Positions 30,300 through 39,126 of a DNA stretch of 64,000 nt are shown here, piece by piece; the stretch's first letter is position 1; every line of letters starts with the position of its first letter. A model generated the notes under the pieces. It had not been told where the DNA came from and ran no database searches. It worked only from the letters and a program-made list of their open reading frames with translations. The position numbers and the translations under genes are program-made. The stretch spans positions 17,201 to 81,200 of the forward strand of contig CAKZQS010000016.1 in assembly GCA_937141935.1 (NCBI GenBank). The letters run 5' to 3'. This DNA comes from an uncultured Ectothiorhodospiraceae bacterium. Its GTDB lineage: Bacteria; Pseudomonadota; Gammaproteobacteria; Nevskiales; Oceanococcaceae.

Positions 30300-32822
30300 T
30301 TAGCGGCAGATCAGGCTCAGGTCCACGGCATCAGCCATTGCGGCGTAGCCGGCGTCGTTCGGGTGCAGGCCGTCACCGCTGTCGTACTGCGCGTCCATTT
30401 GTTCGGCGTCGTCCGGCGCCGCCACGGCCTGCTCGAAATCGATGAAGCCATCGAACTGCGGGGAATTTTCGCGTGTCCAGCAGTTGATGGCGTTGCGAGC
30501 CGCCACGTTGTCGGGTGACCCGTGCAGGCCGGGGTTACTGGCCGGTGTCTGGGGGCTGACCAGCAGCCGCATCCCTTGGGCATGCACGCGGTTGCGCAGC
30601 AACTCCAGGCCTTGGACGACGGCATCCGCGCTCGCGCTGTTGAAGCCGAGATCGTTGGTGCCCTCCAGCAGGATCACGTCGCGCACCTGCGGCCACAGGA
30701 ACACGTCGCCATCAATGCGTCGCTGGGCCGAATCGCTGGGAAAGAACTCGCGCGTATCGGTCAGAATTTTGTTCGCGCCAATGCCGGCGTTCAGCACCAC
30801 GACGTGTTCGCAGCCCGGCGTCTGTGCCAGCCGGCGCTGCAGGATATCCGGCCAGCGCTGGTTAGCATTGACGGTCGAGGACGAACCGTCGGTAATCGAA
30901 TCGCCTAGCGCCACCACGGTCCGAACCGGCTGCGGGCTGATGACGTCGATGCCCTGCAGGTAGAACCAGCTTGTGGTCGGCACGGCGAAGGGCAGTCCTT
31001 GCGTGTCGCCGGTGTGGTCGCCACCCGGGGCGATGAAAGAACGCTGGTGCGCCTCGACATGCCCGGTCACGGCGGGCACGGCGGCCGGCACATGGATGCT
31101 GACAGCCAGGTCGGTGAAGGCGTCGACCTCGAAGTCCGCCACCGCGTCGCTGATGGCATCGGCGCCGGGCGGCAGGGTGATCTGCGTATCCCCGCCGTTG
31201 AAGGTGACCGGCCGCAGGCTGTCGGCATCCACGGCCGCGCCATCGGCCGCCCGCGCAATGGTGATGGGGCCCAGAGTCAGGTCCGCGCTGCCGTAGCGGT
31301 TCGACAGCCGCACGCGCGGCGCGCTGCCGCTGGCGTGCGGGTGCACGATCATGCGCAGTGTCTGCTGACCACTGACGGCGCCGGGCGCGGGCATCATGCT
31401 GGTGCTCCAGGCGGTAGCCGGCACGGGGCCCGCGTTGACAGGCTGTGCGTCTTCCTTTGGTGCCGTGCGGCCGCGCAGCCATTGCAGGTCGATGGCCGCG
31501 GCCATCGCGGCGTAGCCGGCATCGTTCGGGTGCAGGCCGTCGCCGCTGTCGAAATCGGGATTCAGCACACCGGGCCGGGCGGGGTCTTCCATCACCCGAT
31601 CCCAGTCCACGAGCTGGTCATAGATGCCGCTGCTGCGGATGTATGCGTTGATCTGCTGCCGCTTGGCCTCCTGTTCGGCCAATGCACCGTAGCTTGGGAT
31701 AAAGAATGTGGTGGCCGGCATGAGGGTGCTGCCGATCAGGTGGATGCCTGCCGCGCGGATGCGCGTAGCCACCTGCGTGATGCCAGCGATGATTTCCTCG
31801 GCGCTGCGGTACGGGGACAGCCCCAGGTCGTTAATGCCCTCCATGAAGATCACGTCGGTGACACCGCGGCGGGCGAGTACGTCCCAGTTCATGCGCGCCA
31901 AGGCGTTGCGGCCTTGGCCCGGCAGCGCACCGTCCGTCAGCACGCGGTTGCCGGAGATGCCCTTGTTAACGACGATCATCTGCTCGGCGGCAGGCAGTTC
32001 AGCGCGGATTCGCCGTTGCAACACGTCCGGGTAGCGGCGGTTGGCATCGGTGGTCGAGTTCAGCCCTTCGGTGATCGAGTCGCCGAAGGCCACGACGACG
32101 TTGCGCTGCTGCGGGGCGAAGCCGTCGATGCCCGCCACGAAGTGCCAGCGCTCGGTGGTCTGCGTGTAGGCCGCGCCGGCTTCATCGGCTGCGTGATCAC
32201 CCGATTCGGTGATGAACGACGTGGCCTGGGCAAAATCATGCCCGGTCGGCAGGCCCGTCGCCTGTGGCAGATGCAGGCTGACGGCCAGTGCCTCGAAGGC
32301 CTGCACCGGAAACTCCACAACGTCGCTGACCACCTGCGTGCCCGGCGCCAGCGTGATCTGCCCCTGCCCACCGAAGAGCAGCGGTACGTTGCTCCCCGGC
32401 TGCAGAGCCGCGCCCTCGGCTTGGCGTCCGAGCCAAGCGCTGCTGACAACCAGCGGGCGCTCACCAAAGCGGTTGCTCAGGTGCACGCGCAGCCGCTCAC
32501 CCTCCCAGTGCGTAGTGACGATGTTGCGAATGGTCTGGTCGTCGAAGCCTGTGCCGTCAAGCGGGGCGATACCGCTGCTCCAGATAGGCGCCCAGTGGGC
32601 CAGCCGGTTGCGCTCGCTGTCCGCACCTTGCGGTGGCACCGCGCAGGCTGCGGCTCCGACCGGTGGTGTCGGCACCGGGGCCTGCGTTGGGGCGCCGGAG
32701 GGGGACGGCTGGGGTGACTCGGGGGCGTCGCCGCCCGCCGCAGGGCGGCCGCCCGAACCGCAGGCGGCAAGCAGCGCACTGAACAGCAGAGGCGACAGGA
32801 AGGCGAGGGCACGTTGGGGCAT
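30300..32822 (-). CDS. Lipoprotein with two tandem SGNH/GDSL hydrolase domains
   Basis: 840 residues. Lipobox LAAC, a Pro-rich linker, then two copies of a beta-rich accessory domain plus an SGNH catalytic domain. Copy 1 has GDSITEG (Ser249), EGINDLG and DGLHPNDAGYAAM; copy 2 has GDSITDG (Ser642), EGTNDLG and the same DGLHPNDAGYAAM. All SGNH catalytic residues (Ser, Asn, Asp, His) appear intact in both, so both sites could be active. SGNH lipoproteins of this kind are esterases or deacetylases acting on lipids or polysaccharides outside the cytoplasm. It lies inside the LVIVD array in the same orientation and has no promoter element of the shared type. Confidence 0.85.
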   Translation of the reverse strand: MPQRALAFLSPLLFSALLAACGSGGRPAAGGDAPESPQPSPSGAPTQAPVPTPPVGAAACAVPPQGADSERNRLAHWAPIWSSGIAPLDGTGFDDQTIRNIVTTHWEGERLRVHLSNRFGERPLVVSSAWLGRQAEGAALQPGSNVPLLFGGQGQITLAPGTQVVSDVVEFPVQAFEALAVSLHLPQATGLPTGHDFAQATSFITESGDHAADEAGAAYTQTTERWHFVAGIDGFAPQQRNVVVAFGDSITEGLNSTTDANRRYPDVLQRRIRAELPAAEQMIVVNKGISGNRVLTDGALPGQGRNALARMNWDVLARRGVTDVIFMEGINDLGLSPYRSAEEIIAGITQVATRIRAAGIHLIGSTLMPATTFFIPSYGALAEQEAKRQQINAYIRSSGIYDQLVDWDRVMEDPARPGVLNPDFDSGDGLHPNDAGYAAMAAAIDLQWLRGRTAPKEDAQPVNAGPVPATAWSTSMMPAPGAVSGQQTLRMIVHPHASGSAPRVRLSNRYGSADLTLGPITIARAADGAAVDADSLRPVTFNGGDTQITLPPGADAISDAVADFEVDAFTDLAVSIHVPAAVPAVTGHVEAHQRSFIAPGGDHTGDTQGLPFAVPTTSWFYLQGIDVISPQPVRTVVALGDSITDGSSSTVNANQRWPDILQRRLAQTPGCEHVVVLNAGIGANKILTDTREFFPSDSAQRRIDGDVFLWPQVRDVILLEGTNDLGFNSASADAVVQGLELLRNRVHAQGMRLLVSPQTPASNPGLHGSPDNVAARNAINCWTRENSPQFDGFIDFEQAVAAPDDAEQMDAQYDSGDGLHPNDAGYAAMADAVDLSLICR

Positions 32823-32846
32823 GAGAGATCAGTACGCGGACGGGTC

Positions 32847-32871
32847 AAAAAAAGGCGCCCCACGGGGCGCC
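32847..32871 (-). terminator. Rho-independent terminator after LVIVD gene 5
   Basis: Read on the minus strand, the stem GGCGCCCC / GGGGCGCC is followed by seven T. It separates LVIVD5 from the SGNH gene downstream, so the SGNH gene needs its own promoter or read-through. Confidence 0.9.
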
Positions 32872-32918
32872 TGCGGACAATAGCGGCCGTGCCCGCCGGA
32901 GCGGGCGCGCGAGCGGCG

Positions 32919-34415
32919 TTAGTCGCTGTCGTTAAACGGCCAGACGTTGTCTGCGAACTGGAGAATCATGAAACCGTTGTCCTGGCAGGTTCCCCAAAGT
33001 TCGCCCCGTTCACGGACGAAGCGAATTTGCGCGCTGCACCAGTCGGCGGTCATTTGCACACCCTGGCCGAGGCCACCCAGATCGCCCGCTGCATGCTGCG
33101 AGCCGGACAGCTGGTCCTGCTTGCCCACCTGCGCCGGCGGGTTGTAATAGGCGATCTCGCGCGGGAAGTAGGGGTCACGAATATCGAAGACGCGAATCCC
33201 GGAGTTGAAGTAGCCGCAGGCCAGCGCCTGGGCGTTCTCCGGGTCATCTGCCGTGCAGTAATGGCTGTCGTAGCCGAACAGAACCTGGCCGGGGTAATCC
33301 GCCAGCACGGTGGCGCAGTTTGCCGGGTCATGGGTTTCGAGCATCAGCTTGGCTGTGAGCTGGGGGTTGGCCTCATCCGAAATGTCGAAGATGCGCGCAA
33401 AGGCGAAGGGCGAAAGCCCCGACGCACAGTTCTTGCCGGATATGCCGGCTTCATCCACGAACACGATGTGCGGCACGCCGTTGATCTTGATCGGTAGCGT
33501 GTGCTGTGCCGTTTCCGAGCCGTCGAGCCAGTAGGTCTCGCTGATGATCGGGACTTCGGGGTTCTCGGCGCGGTTCTGGATATCCGTGGTGTCGTAGATC
33601 ACCAGTCCGTTGTCGGTGGAGCCAGAAGCCCCCGATGCGAGACCCAGCGAGACGACATAGGCCCGGGTCCCGTCCTCGTTGGTCGACAGCCCATGCGTGC
33701 TGGCCGCAGGCGTCGTCCAGGTCAGCATGTATTCGGGGTTGGTGGGGTCGCTGATGTCGAAGGCACTGTAATCGCCGGTGGACGAGCTGTAATAGGTGAG
33801 GCCGTCCTGGGAAAAGTTGCCCTCGTGGCCCGAGGTGTCCGCCATCTCCGCGTTGGCGAGCAATTCCGGATGCGTGCACCCGCCGGAGAGGTCATACAGG
33901 TCGAACTGATTGCCACCACCGCCTTCCTGGCCATCCACGGCGCCGAGCATCGCGCGCTTCTCGTTCACCTTGAGCGACTCCCAGGGGTCGAGCATCGGCG
34001 TGGTGGTCAGGTAAGCGCTGGGGCGCGGGTTGGTGCGGTTGGAGGCGTCGATCACGACGACGCCCGGCCGCTCGCGCGCGTCGTTGCGCTTGGTGCCGTA
34101 GTAGGCACAGTCGTCGTACCAGGCCATTTGCCAACTGGCGCCGTCCCCCTGCCATTGGCCTACCAGGTCCAGGTTGCAGTTATAGCCTTGCTGCGATCGA
34201 CCGCTGACCCGGTCCACAAGGGGGACCTGGCCCTGCAAACCGGTTTCCACCCGGTCCTCGGCGCGACAGATGGCCTTGCGGACGGGTTTCTCCCAGGGCA
34301 CCTGAACATGATCGTCAAGCGACCGGCTCGGTGCGGTCGGCGTGCTGCCAAGCTCGCGCCCGCCACCGCAGGCCACGGTCAGCACGCACGCAGCGGCGAT
34401 GAAGGGAATTCGCAT
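32919..34415 (-). CDS. LVIVD-repeat lipoprotein 5 (most divergent)
   Basis: 498 residues. Lipobox TVAC followed by GGGRE. Blades include VVVIDASNRTNPRP, GLVIYDTTDIQN, ARIFDISDEANPQL and GIRVFDIRDPYFPREI. It differs more from the other four (CQDNGFMILQFADNVWP at the end, CRAEDRVETGLQG near the start), so it may be the oldest branch. The ATG at 34415 has GGAGA upstream; an in-frame TTG at 34433 is rejected. It ends with its own terminator and carries a shared promoter element 101 bases upstream. Confidence 0.9.
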   Translation of the reverse strand: MRIPFIAAACVLTVACGGGRELGSTPTAPSRSLDDHVQVPWEKPVRKAICRAEDRVETGLQGQVPLVDRVSGRSQQGYNCNLDLVGQWQGDGASWQMAWYDDCAYYGTKRNDARERPGVVVIDASNRTNPRPSAYLTTTPMLDPWESLKVNEKRAMLGAVDGQEGGGGNQFDLYDLSGGCTHPELLANAEMADTSGHEGNFSQDGLTYYSSSTGDYSAFDISDPTNPEYMLTWTTPAASTHGLSTNEDGTRAYVVSLGLASGASGSTDNGLVIYDTTDIQNRAENPEVPIISETYWLDGSETAQHTLPIKINGVPHIVFVDEAGISGKNCASGLSPFAFARIFDISDEANPQLTAKLMLETHDPANCATVLADYPGQVLFGYDSHYCTADDPENAQALACGYFNSGIRVFDIRDPYFPREIAYYNPPAQVGKQDQLSGSQHAAGDLGGLGQGVQMTADWCSAQIRFVRERGELWGTCQDNGFMILQFADNVWPFNDSD

Positions 34416-34516
34416 GTGGGGTCTCCAATCCAAGGTTTTCCGGTCTCCTGCCCCGCAGTCGCCATGGCCTGCGCCGAGGGTGCACAGGCGGTTATAGCAC
34501 CGGGCCGGTGCCCCGC

Positions 34517-34536
34517 CTATACGACTTTTGGTGGAG
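34517..34536 (-). promoter_or_regulatory. Shared 20-bp promoter element, LVIVD5 copy
   Basis: Minus-strand bases CTCCACCAAAAGTCGTATAG, 101 bases before the LVIVD5 start and just after the stop of the DUF4340 gene. Confidence 0.5.
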
Positions 34537-34544
34537 TCTGCGGC

Positions 34545-35534
34545 CTAGGGGGCATCCGCCGGCGCAAGGGGCCACGCGGCGCGCATGTTCTCAAGCAGCT
34601 TGCGTGCCGCCACGGGGTGCAATTCCGCAGCCCAGGGTCCGCTGCGCAGCCACCATGTGCCGGAATCGGGCCCATGGTGCAAAGAGACGGCGAGCTGCGG
34701 CCGGCGCTCCAGGTCAATCCGCACTCGCAACTCCGCCTCGGCCGGGATGTCCCCGGAATCGACATAGGCTCGCGAGTACAGCTCTTGCAAATGGCCGAGC
34801 ATCGTCTCGCCGGACGCGACCCGCCGGTCAGCATGATCGCTGTCGACGAAGTGCCGCAGCCGCGCCTGTCCGGCGTGGCGCTGCCGCAAGCGGAGCGTGC
34901 GGCCGCCAAGTTCCACCTCAAAGGCTCGGACCTCGGGGAGTGCGACGGGCACCAGCTGGGCCTCGCTCAGCCGGGTGGGCGGCCCCTCGAAGCTGCGGGC
35001 CAGTCGGGCATCCACCAGGTAGATCTCCGGCTGTCCCGTCACGCGGATATAGCGGCCGTCGCCGCCAAACGTTTCCAGCCCGAACTCGATCTGCAGCGTG
35101 CGTTCGTCGGTTTCGATGCGCAGGCGGCGTTCGACCTGCTCAAAGCCCAGGCGGCTGCGCTGCGCGGCGTCCGGCGCGGGGTACACCCGGCGGGCACGCA
35201 GCGGCGAAAGGAGCGCGAGGCCGCGTTGGACGACGTGACTCGGTGGGGCCAGCAGCGGGGGCGGCGGCGTTGGGGGCGCGGTGCCGGGTACCGCAGCGGG
35301 CGGCTCCGGTAGCAGCTCCATCCGGAACGGTCGCAGGACGGCAGCCGGCTGTGGCTCGAGGCGAGTCAGGCCGCCCGGCCAGTCGTGCTCCAGCCGCCGG
35401 ATGTCGGCAGGGTCGATATGCAGGACGACGGTCCGCGCCTTGATGTCCTGCGGGTCGACGTTGCGCCAGCCCCACAGTGCAATGAGCACGCCCAAGGCGA
35501 GCAGCAGCAGGTGAAATGCCAGGATTCGCGTCAT
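34545..35534 (-). CDS. DUF4340-like protein of the Gld-type ABC operon
   Basis: 329 residues. One N-terminal membrane helix (about 5-22), a Pro-rich stretch (PPTPPPPLLAPP, about 87-100), then a beta-rich domain. DUF4340 proteins commonly close operons made of an ABC ATPase, an ABC-2 permease and a GldG-like protein, as here. The start codon overlaps the stop of the preceding gene (TGATG). It is probably an extracytoplasmic part of that complex. No enzyme motif was seen. Confidence 0.65.
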   Translation of the reverse strand: MTRILAFHLLLLALGVLIALWGWRNVDPQDIKARTVVLHIDPADIRRLEHDWPGGLTRLEPQPAAVLRPFRMELLPEPPAAVPGTAPPTPPPPLLAPPSHVVQRGLALLSPLRARRVYPAPDAAQRSRLGFEQVERRLRIETDERTLQIEFGLETFGGDGRYIRVTGQPEIYLVDARLARSFEGPPTRLSEAQLVPVALPEVRAFEVELGGRTLRLRQRHAGQARLRHFVDSDHADRRVASGETMLGHLQELYSRAYVDSGDIPAEAELRVRIDLERRPQLAVSLHHGPDSGTWWLRSGPWAAELHPVAARKLLENMRAAWPLAPADAP

Positions 35535-37339
35535 CAGGATGGCTTGCGACGACGTTGCCAGCGGGTCATGCCCAGGCCGAGCAGCAGTACGCTGAGCGGG
35601 GCCAGGAAGGTGGAGCCGTAGAACCACAGCAGGTCCCGGTCGCGGGTGTGCCGAATCGGGACATGCTCCGGGGCGGCGACCTCAGCCGCACCCTGCTGCT
35701 CGTCGCGCAATAACCACAACAGGGCGTCCAGGGCGAACTGCAGGTTGGGCTCGCTGGTCAGCAGCTTGTCGTCGAGCACATCCGAGTCGGCGACGACCAG
35801 CGCGCGTGTTGCCGGCGCGTCGCTCTGGGCCAGCTCCACCGCGGCGGCGATATTGAACAGCCCGCTGCGCTCGTGTTCGTCGTGCGCCCAGTCCTGATCG
35901 GTGTCGAGAAAGGTGCGCGCTCGCGTGCGTGCGACAAAGGTGGTTTTTGCGCGCGTGTCCGGCAGCCGCTCCAGCGCCCCGGCGCGGCGAAACATCAGCG
36001 CCGCACGCCGGCGTACGTCGTTGAGCGTGCGCACGCTGGGGTGGGTTGTGAAGTCGGTCGAGAAAATGAAGCCGCGGTCGGCCAGCGTTTGCGTGTCGCG
36101 GAAAAACTCGCGCTCATGCGCAAGTACGCCCGGGAGCGGCGCCAGGCCGAGCGTTGCCAGAAGAGGCTCGAGGCCATGGTCGGCGTCGGGGTCCAGCAGC
36201 AGCAGCAGCGCCCCGCCGCCACTGACATAGGCGCGCAGCGAGGCGACCTCATGTGGCAGGAACCGCTGCGACGGCCCGTGGATCACGACCAGGTCGGCGT
36301 CGCGGGGCACTTCGCGGCCGAGCCTGGCCGGGCTGAGGTAGAGCACCTTGTTGTTGAGCGAACGGATGATCTGGCCAAATTGCGCTGCGGCGTCGGGTTC
36401 GCCGTCGCGCGCGGCGCGATCCGGGCGCTCACCATGCTCGTGGGTCAGGTAGACGGTGCGCTGTTCGCGGGTCAGCTGCGCCAGGCGTTCGCGCACCGCG
36501 GTGTCCAGATTCACCAGGCGTCTGCGCGCAAGCTCGAAATCTTCGCCAATGCTCCACGACTCATGCCGTTCGCCGCCGATCAGGCTGACGGTGCCGTTGC
36601 GGTTCACATCCAGCCGCTTGGCGAGGTCGAACTCCAGCGCCTGATCGGCCACGTACAGCGACGCCCCCGCCGCCTCGAGGGCCTCGAAGTAGTCGCGCAA
36701 CTGCGCAAGGACCGGGCTCTGCTTCTCGAAGAACAGTACGAATTCGATCGGGCGTGCTGAACTGCGCAGCAGCGCGAGTGTCGCCTCGCTCGGTGCCGTG
36801 GGCGCCGCGTAGGACATGTCGACCCGCCGGTCCAGGCGGTTGGCACCAAAGTTGATGAGCACCAGGGCCACCAGCCCCAGGCTCAGGGTAAAACCGAGGC
36901 CACTGGCCTGCAGGGTGCGCTGCGCGTCCACCTGTGGGGCATGGCGCTGCTGCCGCACAGAGAGTTCCAGCGCCAGCGCCGTAACAGCCCCACAGAAGGA
37001 GGCGCCGATCGCCGCCGCGAGCAACAGAGCGCGCGTGTCCGCCGCGCGTAGCTCGTGCGCCCAGCCAGCCGCGATAAAAAGGCCGACGCCGGCGCCAACC
37101 AAGGCCAGCGCGCCCACCCGCACCCCCTGCGCCTGTCGCCGCCCCCGGGGCGCATGGCGCAGTTGGACACCGGCCATTGCCAGCGCAAGCACCGCCGTCC
37201 CGCCGGCGACAATCAGATTGATCTGCGCAAGCGCGCCGCGCGGCAGCAGGCGCTCGGCCAGCAGTACGCCACCCAGCGCCACGAAGGCCAGGGCCGTCGG
37301 CAGCCAGGGCGCGACTACGCGGCCGCGGGAGGCGCTCAT
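35534..37339 (-). CDS. GldG-like ABC transporter auxiliary protein
   Basis: 601 residues from the ATG at 37339. Four to five membrane helices near the N terminus, a large periplasmic domain of the ABC-type auxiliary family (the stretch YLTHEHGERPD, then LVVIHGPSQRFLPHEVASLR and GGALLLLLDPDAD), and a final membrane helix (about 580-597). Homologues include GldG of gliding bacteria. It starts within an ATGA overlap with the permease gene, so the two are translationally coupled. The exported substrate of these systems is not known outside Bacteroidetes gliding. Confidence 0.8.
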   Translation of the reverse strand: MSASRGRVVAPWLPTALAFVALGGVLLAERLLPRGALAQINLIVAGGTAVLALAMAGVQLRHAPRGRRQAQGVRVGALALVGAGVGLFIAAGWAHELRAADTRALLLAAAIGASFCGAVTALALELSVRQQRHAPQVDAQRTLQASGLGFTLSLGLVALVLINFGANRLDRRVDMSYAAPTAPSEATLALLRSSARPIEFVLFFEKQSPVLAQLRDYFEALEAAGASLYVADQALEFDLAKRLDVNRNGTVSLIGGERHESWSIGEDFELARRRLVNLDTAVRERLAQLTREQRTVYLTHEHGERPDRAARDGEPDAAAQFGQIIRSLNNKVLYLSPARLGREVPRDADLVVIHGPSQRFLPHEVASLRAYVSGGGALLLLLDPDADHGLEPLLATLGLAPLPGVLAHEREFFRDTQTLADRGFIFSTDFTTHPSVRTLNDVRRRAALMFRRAGALERLPDTRAKTTFVARTRARTFLDTDQDWAHDEHERSGLFNIAAAVELAQSDAPATRALVVADSDVLDDKLLTSEPNLQFALDALLWLLRDEQQGAAEVAAPEHVPIRHTRDRDLLWFYGSTFLAPLSVLLLGLGMTRWQRRRKPS

Positions 37340-38061
37340 GCGCCCCACCGCCGCAGCCGCAGAGCCACGCTGGCGGCCAGCAACGCGAGGTAGACCAGTG
37401 AGGCGTAGTACACCAGGGTCGAGAGCTTGATTACGCCCCGTGAGAAAGACAGATAATGCGAAAGCATCAGGTCCAGGTAGGCAATCGCCTCGCCCAGCAC
37501 CCCTTGGACGGCGCCAGCGACAACCCAGCAGGCAAATAGCAAGGCGACGATCGAGGCGGCGAGGACTGCGGCCAGCAGTTGGCTATTGCTGAGCGCCGAG
37601 GTCAGCGTGCCGATCGCGGTTACCACGGCGCCAAGCGCCAGCAGGCCAACGTAGCCCGCGACCAGATGACCTGGTGTGACTGCGCCGTTCACCATGATCA
37701 GCAGCGGCATGTACGCCGAGAGTGCGATGTAAACGCACAGAAACCCGAAGGCACCGAGAAACTTGCCCAGAACCAGCTGCCACTCCGGCAGCGGGGCGGT
37801 CAGGAGCAACATGGCGGTGCCCGTCTGCCGTTCCTCGGCGAAGGCCCGCATGGTGACAAGCACGGCGACGGCGGCGACGAAGCCTGACGACTGGAAGAAA
37901 TAGCCCTGCACGACTTCGTAGCTGCTGTGTTCCCCCTGGAGCAGCGTGACGTTGAAATACAGCCCGTGCAAACACAGCAGCGCGGCAACCAGACCATAGC
38001 CGAGCGGCGTCAGGAAGTACGCCCGGAACTCTCGCGCGCAGATCAACCATGTGGGTCTCAC
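37336..38061 (-). CDS. ABC-2 type permease (GldF-like)
   Basis: 241 residues with six hydrophobic helices and the N-terminal signature ICAREFRAYFLTPLGYG of ABC-2 permeases, followed by MRAFAEERQTGTAMLLLTAP, a typical cytoplasmic loop sequence of the GldF group. It overlaps the ATPase gene upstream and the GldG-like gene downstream by 4 bases each. It should form the membrane pore of the complex. Confidence 0.88.
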   Translation of the reverse strand: MRPTWLICAREFRAYFLTPLGYGLVAALLCLHGLYFNVTLLQGEHSSYEVVQGYFFQSSGFVAAVAVLVTMRAFAEERQTGTAMLLLTAPLPEWQLVLGKFLGAFGFLCVYIALSAYMPLLIMVNGAVTPGHLVAGYVGLLALGAVVTAIGTLTSALSNSQLLAAVLAASIVALLFACWVVAGAVQGVLGEAIAYLDLMLSHYLSFSRGVIKLSTLVYYASLVYLALLAASVALRLRRWGA

Positions 38062-39008
38062 GACTCCCCCGGTCCGGTCGAAGGGGGCACTTCGGTCAGC
38101 CCCAAAAACAGTGCCTCCAGATCACCCCCCTGCCGTGGGGCCAACTGCTCCACGCCCAGATTGTGCTGCACGAGGGCAGTGACCAGAGTGGAGCGGGCGG
38201 CCAAGCTGCCACAGGCGAGCAGCTCGAAACGGGCGGAGTCCAGCGCGCGGACCTGCACGTCGCGCAGGCCGGGAAGCGACTGGGCCACGATGGCCGCCTG
38301 CTCTACACCACCCTGGCCCCGCAGCGTAAAGCCATCGGGTCGCAGTTGCTGCCGCAGGTTGGCTTCGCGCCCCTGGGCCACGAGCCGTCCACGGTTCAGG
38401 ATCAGCAAACGATCGCAGGTGTGTTCCACCTCAGCGAGGATGTGGCTGGAGAGCAGCACGGTGTGCTCCTGCGCCAGCGTTCTAATCAGCTCGCGCATCT
38501 GCCGGATCTGCTGTGGGTCCAGCCCGTTGATGGGCTCGTCGAGTATCAGCAGGGCAGGGGCGTGCACGATGGCCATCGCGATGCCAACGCGCTGCCGGTA
38601 GCCATGGCTCAGCCAGCGGACCAGGTCCTCCTGCACCTCGCTCAGACCACATTGCTGCACGACTTTAGCCACGCGCTCGGTTACCGCAGTCCCTTGCAGC
38701 CCGCGCAACTCCGCCGCAAAACGCAACATGGCGCCGACCCGCATGTCGTCATAGAGGGGCGGTCGGTCGGGGAGAAAACCCACTCTGCGGCGGACCTCCA
38801 GCGGCTGCCGTCGGCTGCTGTAGCCGTCGATGCAAAAGTCGCCCGCATGGCTCATCGAGACACCGCTGAGCAGCTTGAGCAGCGTGGTCTTGCCGGCCCC
38901 GTTGGGGCCGAGAAAGCCCACCACCTCGCCCCGGCCGATGCGAAATGACACATCGTCGAGCGCTCGGCGTTGGCCGTAATACTTGCTGAGGGACTCGGCG
39001 GCGATCAT
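38058..39008 (-). CDS. ABC transporter ATP-binding protein (GldA-like)
   Basis: 316 residues from the ATG at 39008. Walker A GPNGAGKTT, signature LSHGYRQRVGIAMA (LSxGxxQR), Walker B LLILDEPINGLD and switch His in LLSSHILAEVE are all present. The C-terminal 100 residues are the extension typical of ABC-2 exporters. It is the first gene of a four-gene operon with permease, GldG-like and DUF4340 genes. A weak copy of the shared promoter element lies about 34 bases upstream. Confidence 0.9.
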   Translation of the reverse strand: MIAAESLSKYYGQRRALDDVSFRIGRGEVVGFLGPNGAGKTTLLKLLSGVSMSHAGDFCIDGYSSRRQPLEVRRRVGFLPDRPPLYDDMRVGAMLRFAAELRGLQGTAVTERVAKVVQQCGLSEVQEDLVRWLSHGYRQRVGIAMAIVHAPALLILDEPINGLDPQQIRQMRELIRTLAQEHTVLLSSHILAEVEHTCDRLLILNRGRLVAQGREANLRQQLRPDGFTLRGQGGVEQAAIVAQSLPGLRDVQVRALDSARFELLACGSLAARSTLVTALVQHNLGVEQLAPRQGGDLEALFLGLTEVPPSTGPGES

Positions 39009-39042
39009 CAGGGCGGATTGTAGGTCCGGGCGGCGTGCAGCT

Positions 39043-39080
39043 GGAGTAGACGATGGTCGACTACGACCCCCGCGGATCAT
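39043..39080. promoter_or_regulatory. Possible divergent pair of weak shared elements
   Basis: Minus-strand 39062-39043 reads AGTCGACCATCGTCTACTCC and plus-strand 39061-39080 starts CTACGACC. The layout mimics the acs1/porin divergent pair, including the shared 11-mer GACGATGGTCG on the plus strand, but each copy has many mismatches in one half. Confidence 0.25.
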
Positions 39081-39126
39081 TTTGCGATGATGGCCGTATC
39101 ACCCCTTTGCCGTTGGTCCTGCCGCC

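Noticed and set aside
23940..34545. LVIVD array as a phage or mobile island
   Set aside because: No integrase, transposase, tRNA or flanking repeat was seen, and base composition looks like the neighbours.
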